Assembly (NCBI RefSeq): GCF_014873145.1
Contig: NZ_JADBEK010000001.1
Location: 496,001-560,000 of the forward strand
Length of the DNA: 64,000 nucleotides
Source of the DNA: Nonomuraea angiospora
GTDB lineage: Bacteria; Actinomycetota; Actinomycetes; Streptosporangiales; Streptosporangiaceae
Direction: 5' to 3'
Shown: in pieces, positions 1-9,784 of the stretch
How positions within the stretch are numbered: the stretch's first letter is position 1
Layout of the letters: every line of letters begins with the position of its first letter
Made by a program: the position numbers and the translations under genes
The notes under the pieces: generated by a model
Told to the model about the DNA's origin: nothing
The model's input: only the letters and a program-made list of their open reading frames with translations
The model's database searches: none

Positions 1-66
1 CGGGTAGCCGTGGATGAGGACGACCGGTTGACCCGATCCCTGGTCCTCGTAATACAGTTGGTTGGC
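1..66 (-). CDS. alpha/beta hydrolase, N-terminal part, cut by window edge
   Basis: Read on the minus strand, the first 66 bases encode a segment containing LYYEDQGSGQPVVLIHGYP. This is the beta-strand and HG oxyanion region that begins chloroperoxidase/arylesterase-type alpha/beta hydrolases. The rest lies beyond the window. No good start codon is visible in frame just upstream, so the N-terminus may itself be damaged or may use an unusual start. The identification rests on one motif only. Confidence 0.5.
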
Positions 67-159
67 CCCGGGGATGAGGGCACCAGCATCGCATCCACTG
101 CGGCGGTCCCAGGGTTCACAAACATTCGATCGAGCGGAACCGGTGTTCCCGCCACAGGG

Positions 160-1145
160 TCACCGGGACACGCCGTCCAGGATGAGATCGCCGGTGATCC
201 AGCCGACCGCCATGCTCGGCGCGGCCGTGTTGCCACTCGGCAGCGTCGGCATGACCGAGGCGTCGGCCACCCGGAGCCGGTCCGTCCCGCGTACCCGCAG
301 CTGGTCGTCCACGGCACCGCTGGGCCCGAGAGCGCAGGTGCCGATCGGGTGATTGATGACGGCGCCGTGTTCGAGCGAGTGCCGCACCAGGCCTTCCTCG
401 TCCTCGCTCTTCGGCAGGTCGGCACTGCTCGCGATCGATGCGAACGGCTCGGCCGCCACGATCTCCCGGAACCGGGCGAAGCCGGCGACGAGGAGCTTGC
501 GGTCGTGGTCGGTGGACAGATAGTTCGGAACGAGCCGGGGAGCATGCTCGAGCCCCGGGCCAGTGATGTGGATCGACCCGGTGCTGGTGGGCGAGTGCGG
601 GTAGAAACCCACCGCCGCGCCGCCGATCCGGGCTGGTGCCCCGTCGTGGCCGGGCACGACGAAGGGATAGAAGAGCAGATCCGTGTCCGGGGCCGACGCG
701 CTCAGGTCCGACTTCAGCACCGCCGCCACCGTGGCCGTGCCGAACGGCAGGACAGCGGAGCCGCCCGGGACCTCGCTGAACTGCGTCATGAACGCTATAC
801 CGCGGTGCTGCCGGAGGTTGCCGCCGATGGCCCGGTTCCCCGCGACCATCGGCACGCCGGCCGCAGCGAGCACCCGCGGGTCGCCGACACCGCTGCGCTC
901 GAGCAGCAACGGACTCTCCAGTGCGCCGGCGCAGACGATCACTTCGCGGCGCGCCGAAAAACTGACCACGCCCTCGGGGACAACCGCCTCCACACCGGTC
1001 GCGGTCGCGCCGTCGAAGATGATGCGCCGAACCTCGCAGTGCAGGACAAGTCTGACGTTCGGCCGGTCTATGGCCTCGTGCAGATAGGCGCGCGCCGCGC
1101 TCATCCGCCTGCCGTCGGCCACCGACACGGGAGCGTAGGCGGCAC
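160..1145 (-). pseudogene. GMC-family FAD oxidoreductase, C-terminal fragment
   Basis: About 325 residues match the C-terminal two thirds of glucose-methanol-choline oxidoreductases (choline dehydrogenase/alcohol oxidase type). Visible motifs are the GMC signature around VCAGALESPLLLERSGVG, the catalytic HPIGT histidine motif, and the closing FAD motif VADASVMPTLPSGNT. The N-terminal Rossmann GxGxxG part, about 190 residues, is missing. The reading frame runs directly into sequence antisense to a Tn3 transposase remnant. The gene has therefore lost its front and should not make active enzyme. Confidence 0.8.
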
Positions 1146-1149
1146 GCTC

Positions 1150-1800
1150 CCGCTGAGCTGGGAGGCATGCCAGCCGCACCTGGCCACCTGCTGCGCCGAG
1201 GTCGGCCTGCCTGGCACGGCCTCGGAGTTCGTGACGCAGATGAAGACCCGTATGAAGGACGTGGTCGCGGCCGTGGATGCGAGCTACCCGGACAACGCCG
1301 ACCTGATCATCGACGAACAGGGCCGGCCCTCGCTCAAGGCCCGCAAGTCCGCCGGGAACAGCGCCGAGGTGCTCAAACTGGCCACCGCCGTCAAGGACCG
1401 GCTGCCGGAACGCTCGCTGCTGGACCCGGACCACCCGGCACCTGCGCTGGTTCCATCATTTCGGGCCGCTGTCGGGATCGGAGGCAAAGCCGGCTGACCC
1501 GCTGGAGCGCTACCTGCTGGCGGCCTTGCCTACGGCTGCAACCTCGGCGCCGCCCGGGCCGCCCGGCACCTGGGCGGCCGCATCAGCGCGCACGAGCGGT
1601 CCTACACCGTGCGCAAGCATGTCACGCTGGTCGCCTTGAACAAGGCGATCGCCGATGTGGTCAACACCTGCCTACGCTTGGATCTGGCCCGGTTGTCGGG
1701 GGGAGGGCAACGCGGTGGCCGCTGGCGGCACCAAGTACGACATCTATGCCGACAATCTGATCGCCGAGTTCGGTGTGGGAGGCGGTCTACATCATTGAGG
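1150..1800 (+). pseudogene. Tn3-family transposase remnant (tnpA)
   Basis: Pieces of a Tn3-family TnpA lie in several frames. The first runs from about 1160 to 1430 (for example WEACQPHLATCCAEVGLPGT, LIIDEQGRPSLKARKSAG, KDRLPERSLLD). The second lies near 1490-1680 (HLGGRISAHE, YTVRKHVTLVALNKAIADVV). The end is close to VWEAVYIIEG at about 1770-1800. Between NLIAEF and VWEAVYIIEG about 30 residues normally present are absent. It is a multiply frameshifted, internally deleted fragment of a roughly 1000-residue protein, and no inverted repeat was found. Confidence 0.8.
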
Positions 1801-1803
1801 GGG

Positions 1804-2556
1804 TCACCGGGCGTCGTCGCCGGTGTCGGCACCGTCGTCGTCGGCCTTGTGGAGCAGGTGCGCTCGACGGAGCACGTCGACCTGCGCGGGGTTGTAGAGC
1901 GCTCTGAGGGCGTGACCGGCGGCGCGCCGCGCCGCCTCGGCCTGGCCTGGCGTGGTGGCCCGCGGTTCCAGCGTCACGCCGTGTGCGGTGGCGCCCGGGA
2001 CGATGAAGGGCGCGAGCTGCTCGGCGAGGGCCTGCCTGGTGGCATCGTCGGCGTCTTCGGGCAGGTCGCGGAACGTCTCGTCGAGATCGTCGTTCGGGTG
2101 TGCCTCGAGCGTGCGGCGCAGTACCTGCATCGACTCCTCCGAGAAGAGCTGGGCGTAGATCGTCAGCAGGGCGCGGTCGTTGTCGCGCAGGTCCTGGACG
2201 AGGCCGCTGAAGCTGGTCGGCACCTCCGGTGACGCACCCGGCTGCGCCAGGATGGCCAGCTCTTGCCGGATGCTCTCCAGCCGCCGGACCGTCGCCTCGA
2301 GCTCGGCGTCGACGGTCCGGAAGACGGAGGCCTGCCCTTCGCCGCTTGTGCCCATCTCGGCCACCTGCGCGAGCGGCACACCGAGCGCGGTCAGGCGCTT
2401 GATCTGCAGGAGCCGCGTCAGGTGGTGCACCTCGTAGCGCTTGTAGCCGTTGGGCTCGCGGTCGGGCTCGTCGAGCAGCCCGACCTGGTGGTAGTAGCGC
2501 ACTGTCTTGACCGTGATGCCCGCCAGGTTGGCGATCTCGCGTGTGCTCCAGGTCAT
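1804..2556 (-). CDS. MerR-family transcriptional regulator
   Basis: The 250-residue protein starts with a MerR winged helix-turn-helix (WSTREIANLAGITVKTVRYY, then the wing around EPNGYKRYEVHHL at residues 30-45). An effector region with a helical, TipA-like C-terminus follows. MerR proteins bind stretched promoters and activate on ligand binding. There are no clustered cysteines for a metal, so an organic ligand is more likely. It ends just after the Tn3 remnant and lies downstream of the CPBP protease gene on the same strand (31-bp gap), so the two may be co-transcribed. Confidence 0.88.
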   Translation of the reverse strand: MTWSTREIANLAGITVKTVRYYHQVGLLDEPDREPNGYKRYEVHHLTRLLQIKRLTALGVPLAQVAEMGTSGEGQASVFRTVDAELEATVRRLESIRQELAILAQPGASPEVPTSFSGLVQDLRDNDRALLTIYAQLFSEESMQVLRRTLEAHPNDDLDETFRDLPEDADDATRQALAEQLAPFIVPGATAHGVTLEPRATTPGQAEAARRAAGHALRALYNPAQVDVLRRAHLLHKADDDGADTGDDAR

Positions 2557-2587
2557 GGGGTCCTCACCTTGTCGTCCGGGGCCGGTT

Positions 2588-3547
2588 CTAGGTCGTGATC
2601 CGGGTACGTCGCTCGCGCACCCAGACGAGGACGACCATGGCGATGTTGACGGCGGCGAGGATCAGCAGGGCCGCGTCACCGGTGTCGGTGGACCGGTCGA
2701 TGGTGTATCCCTCGCCGTCTGCCATCAGCGTGTTGACGCTCGAGAACAGGACGTTGTTGGCGATGTGGAACGCGGCCGGCGCCTCGATGCCGCGGCTGAT
2801 GATCGCCATCAGTCCCGTGGCAACGCCGATGAAGGTGTAGTAGCCGAACAGCCAGGGGTCGCTGGAGCCGTGAACGACCGCGAAGGCCAGGCTGGAGACC
2901 ACCAGACCGACGGCGAGGGCCGGGCGGACCGCGCGTACCCAGGACGCGGCGGCGGGCAGCACGGCGCTGCGGAACATCAGCTCCTCGCCGACGGACTGGA
3001 GCGGGGTGCTCAGCACGGTGATCACCAGCATGAGGATCGTCGTTCCGGAGACACCGAACGCGACCCAGCCCGGGGACTCGGGGGCGACCAGCGCCACCAC
3101 GCCGATGCCGGCGCCCACCAGCAGGGCCGCGCCGAGCAGGTACTGCGCCAGGCGTCGACCGTCGAACGTCCGTGGTGAGCTGATCAGGCTGCGCCACGGT
3201 ACCTTCGCCAGCCGTGCCAGCAGCAGGATCGCCACCACGCCCGAGATGCCCACGCTCAGGTTGATGGCCAGGAGTTTCAGCGGGGTGAAGGTGGCGGACA
3301 TCGGGTCGTCGCTGCCCTCGATGACGCCCACGACCTGGTACAGCAGGATCTGCAGGAGCACCATCACGACCGGCGGCACGAGGAGGACGACCAGCGGCCT
3401 CCACCAGCTCATGCGGACGTGGGCACCGAACGGCCGGGAGCCGTCGACACCAGGCTCGCGACGTCCGGGTGCCGGGTCATCGGCCTGGTGCGGTGAGCTC
3501 GGGCGCGCTGGCGTGGCAGGGGTCTGGCCGGGTTCTGGCGCGGACAT
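2588..3547 (-). CDS. CPBP-family intramembrane glutamic protease
   Basis: The product is a 319-residue membrane protein with about eight predicted transmembrane helices. It carries the CPBP (Rce1/Abi) motifs: EELMFRS (motif 1, catalytic glutamates) near residue 195, FAVVHGSSD (motif 2 His) near 235 and HIANN (motif 3) near 270. The ATG at 3547 is chosen because AGGAGGA lies 7 bases upstream; the open frame extends further but enters an IS remnant. The N-terminal 50 residues are Pro/Ala-rich and cytoplasmic. In actinomycetes such proteins are of unknown substrate. The MerR gene directly follows. Confidence 0.88.
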   Translation of the reverse strand: MSAPEPGQTPATPARPSSPHQADDPAPGRREPGVDGSRPFGAHVRMSWWRPLVVLLVPPVVMVLLQILLYQVVGVIEGSDDPMSATFTPLKLLAINLSVGISGVVAILLLARLAKVPWRSLISSPRTFDGRRLAQYLLGAALLVGAGIGVVALVAPESPGWVAFGVSGTTILMLVITVLSTPLQSVGEELMFRSAVLPAAASWVRAVRPALAVGLVVSSLAFAVVHGSSDPWLFGYYTFIGVATGLMAIISRGIEAPAAFHIANNVLFSSVNTLMADGEGYTIDRSTDTGDAALLILAAVNIAMVVLVWVRERRTRITT

Positions 3548-3629
3548 CGGGCGGTCCTCCTGGGTCGAGATGGTTGTTCCGCGCCCTAGGGAACACCGTG
3601 CCCTGGGGACACACTCAAGCGGTGTATCG

Positions 3630-3860
3630 CTCGAATATTGAGGTGCCTGGCCTGAGCTGCGGTTATGCGGCGTGGTGGTATTCGTTGATCGTGCCCGCAA
3701 CGACGGGTTTCGACGGATGGATCGCAGGTCGTCGAGGTCGGTCACGTGCCGGGTAGGCACGCGGGTCAGGTGGCGTTCGTTGAGGATCAGGATCCGGTCC
3801 AGGAGTTCACGGCGCACAGTGCCGATAACGCGCTCGCGGATGGCGTTCATCCTGCAGCGG
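3630..3860 (-). pseudogene. integrase-core (rve) transposase, C-terminal fragment
   Basis: The minus strand reads RMNAIRERVIGTVRRELLDR followed by ILILNERHL, the end of the catalytic core of IS3/IS481-like DDE transposases. It then degrades into remnants of the downstream EYxxxYNxxRPH motif (INEYHHA in another frame). It is the same superfamily as the IS copies at 20.7, 32.2 and 36.1 kb, but it is a different and more diverged element. Confidence 0.7.
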
Positions 3861-4022
3861 TCGTACGGACGTTCGCCGACCCCGCTTTTGGCTGTGTGCC
3901 GGCCCCACCCCTTGACCGCCAGAAGGTGGGCGCGCGAACTGACCCGAACTCCTTGGTACCCGAGATCGAGCTGAAGGGCCAACAGCCGTCCAGCGTGGGG
4001 CCAGAGCAGTGGCCGTGCCCGC

Positions 4023-4640
4023 TCAGCTCAGGTCCGACATGTCGAGGACGAAACGGTAGCGGACGCCGTTGCGGCGGAGGCGGTCGAGGGCCTCGTTCAC
4101 CTGCGCCGAGGGCAACAGCTCGATGTCGGCGGTGATGCCTTTGCCGGCGCAGAACTCCAGCATGGCGGCGGTCGCGGGACGGCCTCCGCTGCCCGCTGAG
4201 CCGAGTTTCTTGCGTCCCACGAGCAGGTCCATGGTCTCCACGGTGACCGGTCCGAGGTGCCCGAGGGCGCTGAGCGTGCCGTCCAGGGCGACCATGCGCA
4301 GATACGGTCCGAGGTCGTGCGGGGTGGAGATGGTGTCGATGACCACGTCGAACCGGTCGCGGGCCGCGGCCGGCTGCTCCGGGTCCGTGGAGGCGAACCG
4401 GTCGCGGACGACGTACTCGCGGGAGAATCCTCCCATGGTGGCCGATCCGTCCCGCAGGTCGGTGCCGCCGTAGGTCAGGGTCGGGAACGCGTGACAGAAG
4501 TTCTCCTGACCGCCCCGGCACCAACGGCTGCCCTGCCGCGCCGTCGTGGTCGCGCAGCGCATGCAGGTCGCTGTGGCAGACGCCGCAGCAGCCGATCCGC
4601 ACGGCAAGATCGTCGGGGCGCAGGTCGTCCGGGGCGGGGC
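4023..4640 (-). pseudogene. zinc-dependent (MDR) alcohol dehydrogenase, internally deleted
   Basis: The C-terminal part is in frame to the stop at 4023. It includes GQENFCHAFPTLTYGGTD, FDVVIDTISTPHDLGPYLRM and ending FVLDMSDLS, typical of YahK/CAD-type NADP alcohol dehydrogenases. The N-terminal catalytic-zinc segment RIGCCGVCHSDLHALRDHDG lies in another frame at about 4550-4600. Two blocks are missing: the segment between LVPG and GQENFC (GHE and second zinc region), and the cofactor-domain part between the RDRF and the FDVVIDT segments. The protein cannot be functional. It is one of several genes here with clean internal losses. Confidence 0.8.
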
Positions 4641-4857
4641 ACAGTGGGCCGGCGGTCGAGAAGCTCGTGACGGCACGACTGCACCAGGATGCGGCAGAAG
4701 ATCAGACAGAAGAGGCGGAGCGCCACGAGCTCGAGCATGCCCGGCCCAGGCCACTGCTCCGACCGGTAAGCCAAGCAAACCCGCAGCTCACGACCGTGAA
4801 CGGAGTATCGGCACCCTTCACGCGAGCGCACGGTGAGATCCGCGGTGTGAAAGGGTC

Positions 4858-4887
4858 TTGGGGTCCGATTTGCGAGGACGATAGAGT
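4858..4887 (+). promoter_or_regulatory. possible promoter of the ABC exporter operon
   Basis: TTGGGG (4858-4863) and TAGAGT (4882-4887), 18 bases apart, resemble an actinobacterial housekeeping -35/-10 pair about 40 bases upstream of the operon's first start codon. The rest of 4641-4906 shows no recognisable gene. The match is by eye and weak. Confidence 0.3.
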
Positions 4888-4927
4888 CTGGCCCTGAGGC
4901 AGAGCCGTGCCGGGGTTGAGGAGGGGG

Positions 4928-5860
4928 ATGTCCATCACGCCCTTGTCCCTGCCGCAGCCTCCTGCGAAGGCGCCGGAGTTCGGACGAGACGCGCTGATCG
5001 TTTGCGAGAGTCTGGTGCGGATCTACCAGTCCGGGTCGGTCGAGGTGCAGGCACTGCAGGGGCTGGACCTGGTCGTGGACAGCGGGGAGATGGTGGCCGT
5101 CGTCGGAGCGTCCGGGTCGGGGAAGTCGACGTTGTTGTCCATCCTGGCCGGGGTCGACGCTCCGACCGCCGGGCGGGTGCGGGTCGATCAGTGGAATCTG
5201 CTGGACATGTCGCGGGCCGATCGTGTCCGGTATCGGCGGCACACCGTGGGACTCGTACGCCAGCAGACGGCCGCCAACCTCATCCCGTACCTGACCGCGC
5301 GGCAGATGGTCGACCTGCCGATGACAGCGGCCCGCACTCCCGGCCGGGTACGCCGCAGGCGCGCTGCCGAGTTGCTGGACCTGCTCGACGTCGCCGAGTG
5401 CGCCGAGCGGCGGCCCGCGCAGCTGTCCGGCGGGCAGCAGATGCGGGTGGCCATCGCGGTGGCCCTTGCCAACGAGCCCAGGGTGCTGCTGGCCGATGAG
5501 CCGACCGGGGAACTGGACAGCGCCACGTCGGCCGCGGTGTTCGGGCTGTTACGGGAGATCAACCGGCGGCTGGGCGTCACCGTCGTCATCGTGACCCACG
5601 ATCCCGCGGTCAGCGGGCAGGTGGAGCGGACGGTGGCGATTCGCGACGGGCGCACGAGCAGCGAGGTGTTGCGGCGTACCGCCACCGGAGACGACGGCGC
5701 CCCGCAGGTGATCGCCGAGGAATACGCGGTGATGGACCGGGCAGGGCGGATTCAGGTGCCGCGCGACTACCGGGAGGCGCTGGCGTTGACGCGACGGGTC
5801 CGGCTGGTGCTGGAGGCCGATCACGTCGCGATCCGTCCCGACGGCGGCGGGGCCGGATGA
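4928..5860 (+). CDS. ABC transporter ATP-binding protein (MacB/LolD-like) 1
   Basis: The 310-residue ATPase has Walker A (GASGSGKST), ABC signature (LSGGQQMR), Walker B (VLLADEPTGELD) and H-loop (VTHD). The Q-loop reads VRQQTAANLIPYL. A C-terminal extension of about 60 residues (AEEYAVMDRAGRIQVPRDYR) is unusual for the family and may be regulatory. ATG 4928 is preceded by GAGGAGGGGG; a GTG at 4907 is an alternative start. It overlaps the second ATPase by ATGA, and two FtsX permeases follow. This arrangement is typical of type VII (MacB) exporters that move lipids, peptides or drugs across the membrane. Confidence 0.92.
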   Translation: MSITPLSLPQPPAKAPEFGRDALIVCESLVRIYQSGSVEVQALQGLDLVVDSGEMVAVVGASGSGKSTLLSILAGVDAPTAGRVRVDQWNLLDMSRADRVRYRRHTVGLVRQQTAANLIPYLTARQMVDLPMTAARTPGRVRRRRAAELLDLLDVAECAERRPAQLSGGQQMRVAIAVALANEPRVLLADEPTGELDSATSAAVFGLLREINRRLGVTVVIVTHDPAVSGQVERTVAIRDGRTSSEVLRRTATGDDGAPQVIAEEYAVMDRAGRIQVPRDYREALALTRRVRLVLEADHVAIRPDGGGAG

Positions 5861-6597
5861 ACGGCGGGCCCCTGGTCAGGGTGCGTGGCGTTCATCGCCG
5901 GTACGGCAGCGGGGCGACCGCCGTGCACGCGTTGCGGGATGTGACGTTCGAGCTCGCGGCCGGCACCATGACCGCCCTCGTCGGGCGGTCCGGCTCCGGC
6001 AAGACCACGCTGCTCAACATCATCGGCGGCCTGGACCGCCCGGACTCCGGTACGGTCCTCGTCGACGGAACGGACGTCACCGCTCTCGACGAGGACGGCC
6101 TGTCCCTGCTACGGCGGGAGAAGGTCTCGTACGTCTTCCAGACCTTCGGCCTGATCCCGGTGTTGTCGGCCGCGGAGAACGTGGGTGCCCCGCTGCGGCT
6201 GGCCCGCGTACCGCCGGTGGAGCGTGAGCGGCGGGTCGCGCTGCTGCTGGAACTGGTCGGGCTGGCCGCTCATGCCGAGCAGCTACCCGCTGAGCTGTCC
6301 GGCGGGCAGCAGCAGCGGGTGGCGATCGCCCGGGCGCTGGCCGCCTCGCCCCGGCTGCTGATCGCGGACGAGCCGACCGGGCAGCTGGACGCCGAGACCG
6401 GTCTGTCGGTGATGGCACTGCTGCGCGGGGTGGTGGAGTCCGAGGGGGTGACGGCGCTGGTCTCCACGCATGATCCGACGATGCTCGCGCTGGCGGATCG
6501 GGTGATCCGCATCAACGACGGGCATCTCGACGAGCATCCCGGCATGCACTCTGATGGGCGGCTCGACGAGCGCTCCAACGGCCGGGGCGATTCGTGA
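5857..6597 (+). CDS. ABC transporter ATP-binding protein (MacB/LolD-like) 2
   Basis: The 246-residue ATPase has Walker A (GRSGSGKTT), signature (LSGGQQQRVAIARALA), Walker B (LLIADEPTGQLD) and H-loop (STHD). It is a canonical LolD/MacB-type NBD with a short His/Gly/Asp-rich tail. Its start overlaps the previous stop (ATGA), so the two are translationally coupled. With a second ATPase and two different permeases in the operon, a heterodimeric exporter is likely. Confidence 0.93.
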   Translation: MNGGPLVRVRGVHRRYGSGATAVHALRDVTFELAAGTMTALVGRSGSGKTTLLNIIGGLDRPDSGTVLVDGTDVTALDEDGLSLLRREKVSYVFQTFGLIPVLSAAENVGAPLRLARVPPVERERRVALLLELVGLAAHAEQLPAELSGGQQQRVAIARALAASPRLLIADEPTGQLDAETGLSVMALLRGVVESEGVTALVSTHDPTMLALADRVIRINDGHLDEHPGMHSDGRLDERSNGRGDS

Positions 6598-6613
6598 TCA
6601 GTAAGAGTGGTCC

Positions 6614-9600
6614 GTGCTGAGGCTGGTCGCCCGGCGAGCCCGTGCGCAATGGCCGTTGCTGGCAGCCCTCCTGGCCGTCGCCGTGGTCGGCCCCACGCTG
6701 CTGGGCACCTGCGCCCTCCTGCTCACCCGTACCGCCGAGCAGGCGCTGGAGACCGCCGCCTCCCGCGCCACCGCCGACCAGATCGACGTCACCGCCTACA
6801 CCGTCACCATTCGCGGCGAGCACGCGAGATCCGTCGCCGACGACACCCTCGGCGTGCTGACCTCGGCCCTCGCTCCGTTCGCGACAACGACGGCCGCGCG
6901 CGCGTCGTCCGCGATGCGGTCGCTCCCCGGCGCCGGTGTTCCGGCTGTGGCGTACCTGTCGGGGATGGAGGACCTGCCGGCCCGCACCCGGCTGGCCGCC
7001 GGACGCCTGCCGCGGGCGGGTGCCGCGCCGACGGAGGCCGTTGTCCTGGAAAGCACCGCACGGCAGCTCGGCCTGAGCGTCGGCAGCCGGGTCCGCCTCG
7101 GCAGGGAGTTGGCCGACGATCCCGACCAGAGGATCGAGGTGAGCGTGGTCGGGGTCGTACGCCCGCTGCCGGGCACCGGCTGGGACCGTGACCCCCTCGC
7201 CGCCGCCGGATTCGATCCGGCCTACCGCGACGGCCGCTCCGCACAGCCGGTTCACGCGTACGGGCCGTTCATCGTCGACCTCGCCGACCTGCTCGGCGGC
7301 GGCTCCACCCTCGACCGGCTCGAGATCAGCGCCCACCCAGACCTGTCCGCCCCCGCCGGCCGTGACCTCGACACCGTCACCCAGGCCGTGCTCGGCGCCG
7401 ACCGCCGGCTGGGGCAGACGCTCGGCGACCGGGTACGGATCCAGCGAGTCGCCTCCCGACTGCCCTCGACCCTGCTGGCCGCCCGCGATCAGCAGCGGGT
7501 CACCACGGCCGCCGTGCTCGCCGTCGCCGCCATCGGCCTCGTCCTGACCGCGACCGCCCTCGCCCTCGCCGGTCGGCTCAGCGCCGGTGTGCGCGGCGAG
7601 GAGACCGCCCTGCTGTCCGCGCTGGGCGTCGGCCGCGGTCAACTCGCCGCCGCCGCGCTCGTCGAGGCCGGCGCGCTCGCCGTGCTCGCCGCCGCGGTCG
7701 CGATCCCGGCCTCGTCCGCCCTGCACGCCGGGCTGACCCGGCTGCCGCCGATGGCCGGGGCCGGGCTCGCCACGCCTTTCGGCGTGAACGCCGTACAGGT
7801 GCTGTCCGTCGCCGGCGGCGCGCTGACGCTGGCGGTGGTGCTCGTCGTGCCCTCGCTGCGGACCTCCTCCGGAGGTGTGCGCGGGCGGCGGGAGCTGCTC
7901 GCCCGATCCGGCGCCGATCTGCTGCTCGTGGCGCTCGCCGCCGTCGGCTGGTGGCAGCTACGCGATCAGCCGACCGGTTCGGGGTCTCCCGTCGACGCCG
8001 TACGAGTGCTCGCTCCCGCGCTGCTGCTCATCGCCGGATCCGCGGTGGCGTTGCGCCTGGTGTGGCCCGCGTTGCGCGCTGCGGAACGGCTGGCCGGCCG
8101 GGCTCGCGGGCTGATGGTTCCGCTGGCCGCGTTCGAAGCCGCCCGCAGGCCACAGGCGGTCGCGGCGGGGCTGCTCATCGGGCTGGGCTGCGCGGCGGCC
8201 ACGTACGGGATCGGGTTCGACGCCACGTGGCAGCGCTCCCAGCAGGACCAGGCCGATCTGTCCGTCGGCACCGATCTCGCGCTCACCCTCACCGCTCCGC
8301 CCGCCGCCGGGCAGGGCCCGGTGGTCGGCGCGGCCAGCGGGGGAGAGGTGAGCCCGGCCACCGATCGTGGCGTCGCGGTCGGGCAGTGGCTCGGCGGCGC
8401 CGGTGACCCGCCGCGGCTGATCGCCGTGGACACCACGCGTGCCGGGGCGCTGCTGCGCGGACGGCTGAACGACGGACGCACCTGGAACGCTGTGGGCGCC
8501 GCTCTCGCGCCGCCGACGCGCGCCGCCGGTGTTCCCGTCCCGGCCGGAGCCGCGCTCTCCCTGGTCGCCAACGCGACCGGTACGACGCCGCTCACCGTGA
8601 CACCCCGGCTGCTGTTCCAGGATGCGACAGGGCTGCGTACGCCTTGCACTGGTGCACCCATCCCGCTCGACGGCAAATCGCATCCGCTGCCGGACTGCGC
8701 GACGGCCGAAGGGCTCCGGCTGGTCGCGGTGTCCCTTCCGTTCGCGATCGCGACGGGGAACGTCGGCACCGGCCACTCCGATGCCCTGGCGGACCCCCCG
8801 ACGGGGGACAGCCGCGTCGCCGTGACTCTCACCGTGGCGGGAACGGCCTCTGGGGCATCGCCCTGGACCGCCACCTCGGCCGGGCCGGCCCCCGGGCAGC
8901 TCGGCAATCCGGCCGTCGCCCTGACCAGCACCTCCGCGGGCACCGAGCTCAGGATGACCACGACCGTCGCGCTGAAGGGCCCGCCGGACGCCGCCAGGAA
9001 CCTGGTCGCCACTGCTTTCCCGGCCCCGGGACCGGTGCCCGTCGCCGTCTCCGCCCGCTTCGCCGACGAGGTGGACGCCCGGCGCGGCTCCCGGCTCGAC
9101 CTCACCGTCGGCCTCACCCCCGTACAGGTCAGCGTGGCCGAGGTGCTGCCGGCCGTGCCGTCCGCTCCGGGTGCCGCCGCCATCCTGGCCGACTTCGACG
9201 CCCTCTCCCGTGCCCTCGCCGTCAGCGGCGACTTCGACGTGCCCGTGGACGCGTGGTGGGTCGGCCATCCCGCCAGAGGCGATGCGGCCGATCTCCGCCT
9301 CGGCAGCGTCACCACGCGCGCGTCCGAGACCGCCCGGCTCTCCGGCGGCCCGCTGCGGGCCGGGCTCCCGGCCGTGCTCCGGCTGCTCGTACCGGCCGCA
9401 GTGCTGCTGATGATCGCCGGGATCGTCCTGCACGTGACGTTCGACCTGCGGGCCCGCGCGGTCGAGATGGCGCGCCTGCGGGGTATCGGGATGACCCGGC
9501 GCGAGATCCGTACTGTGCTGCTCGGCCAGCACGTCGGCATCCTGCTGCCGCTGCTCGCGGCGGGCGCGATCGTCGGCGCGCTGGCCACCCGCGTCGTCGC

Positions 9601-9784
9601 GCCTCTGCTCGTCCGCTCCGATACCGGCGCCGCTCCCGTTCCCGAGGTACTGCCCGTCTGGCCGTGGGCCGCCGAGGCCGCCCTGCTCACCGGGCTGCTG
9701 GCCGGGTGCGCGCTGGCGGTGAGCGCGGTGGTCGTCGTCCAGGCCCGGCTTGCCGATGCCGCGTATCTGCGGGTGGCGTCGTGA
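6614..9784 (+). CDS. FtsX-like ABC permease, large, 1
   Basis: The 1056-residue membrane protein starts at a GTG. An N-terminal transmembrane helix (LLAALLAVAVVGPTLLGTC) is followed by a periplasmic domain of about 240 residues. A central group of helices comes next (residues 295-500), then a second extracytoplasmic domain of about 400 residues. The terminal three-helix FtsX domain has the sequence ARAVEMARLRGIGMTRREI near 950. The size and two-FtsX-domain layout match actinobacterial exporter permeases. It is 17 bases downstream of the second ATPase and overlaps the next permease by GTGA. Confidence 0.9.
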   Translation: MLRLVARRARAQWPLLAALLAVAVVGPTLLGTCALLLTRTAEQALETAASRATADQIDVTAYTVTIRGEHARSVADDTLGVLTSALAPFATTTAARASSAMRSLPGAGVPAVAYLSGMEDLPARTRLAAGRLPRAGAAPTEAVVLESTARQLGLSVGSRVRLGRELADDPDQRIEVSVVGVVRPLPGTGWDRDPLAAAGFDPAYRDGRSAQPVHAYGPFIVDLADLLGGGSTLDRLEISAHPDLSAPAGRDLDTVTQAVLGADRRLGQTLGDRVRIQRVASRLPSTLLAARDQQRVTTAAVLAVAAIGLVLTATALALAGRLSAGVRGEETALLSALGVGRGQLAAAALVEAGALAVLAAAVAIPASSALHAGLTRLPPMAGAGLATPFGVNAVQVLSVAGGALTLAVVLVVPSLRTSSGGVRGRRELLARSGADLLLVALAAVGWWQLRDQPTGSGSPVDAVRVLAPALLLIAGSAVALRLVWPALRAAERLAGRARGLMVPLAAFEAARRPQAVAAGLLIGLGCAAATYGIGFDATWQRSQQDQADLSVGTDLALTLTAPPAAGQGPVVGAASGGEVSPATDRGVAVGQWLGGAGDPPRLIAVDTTRAGALLRGRLNDGRTWNAVGAALAPPTRAAGVPVPAGAALSLVANATGTTPLTVTPRLLFQDATGLRTPCTGAPIPLDGKSHPLPDCATAEGLRLVAVSLPFAIATGNVGTGHSDALADPPTGDSRVAVTLTVAGTASGASPWTATSAGPAPGQLGNPAVALTSTSAGTELRMTTTVALKGPPDAARNLVATAFPAPGPVPVAVSARFADEVDARRGSRLDLTVGLTPVQVSVAEVLPAVPSAPGAAAILADFDALSRALAVSGDFDVPVDAWWVGHPARGDAADLRLGSVTTRASETARLSGGPLRAGLPAVLRLLVPAAVLLMIAGIVLHVTFDLRARAVEMARLRGIGMTRREIRTVLLGQHVGILLPLLAAGAIVGALATRVVAPLLVRSDTGAAPVPEVLPVWPWAAEAALLTGLLAGCALAVSAVVVVQARLADAAYLRVAS

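Noticed and set aside
10..1497. Long 495-residue plus-strand frame
   Set aside because: It is antisense to the GMC oxidoreductase over most of its length; only the last third, belonging to the Tn3 remnant, is protein-like.
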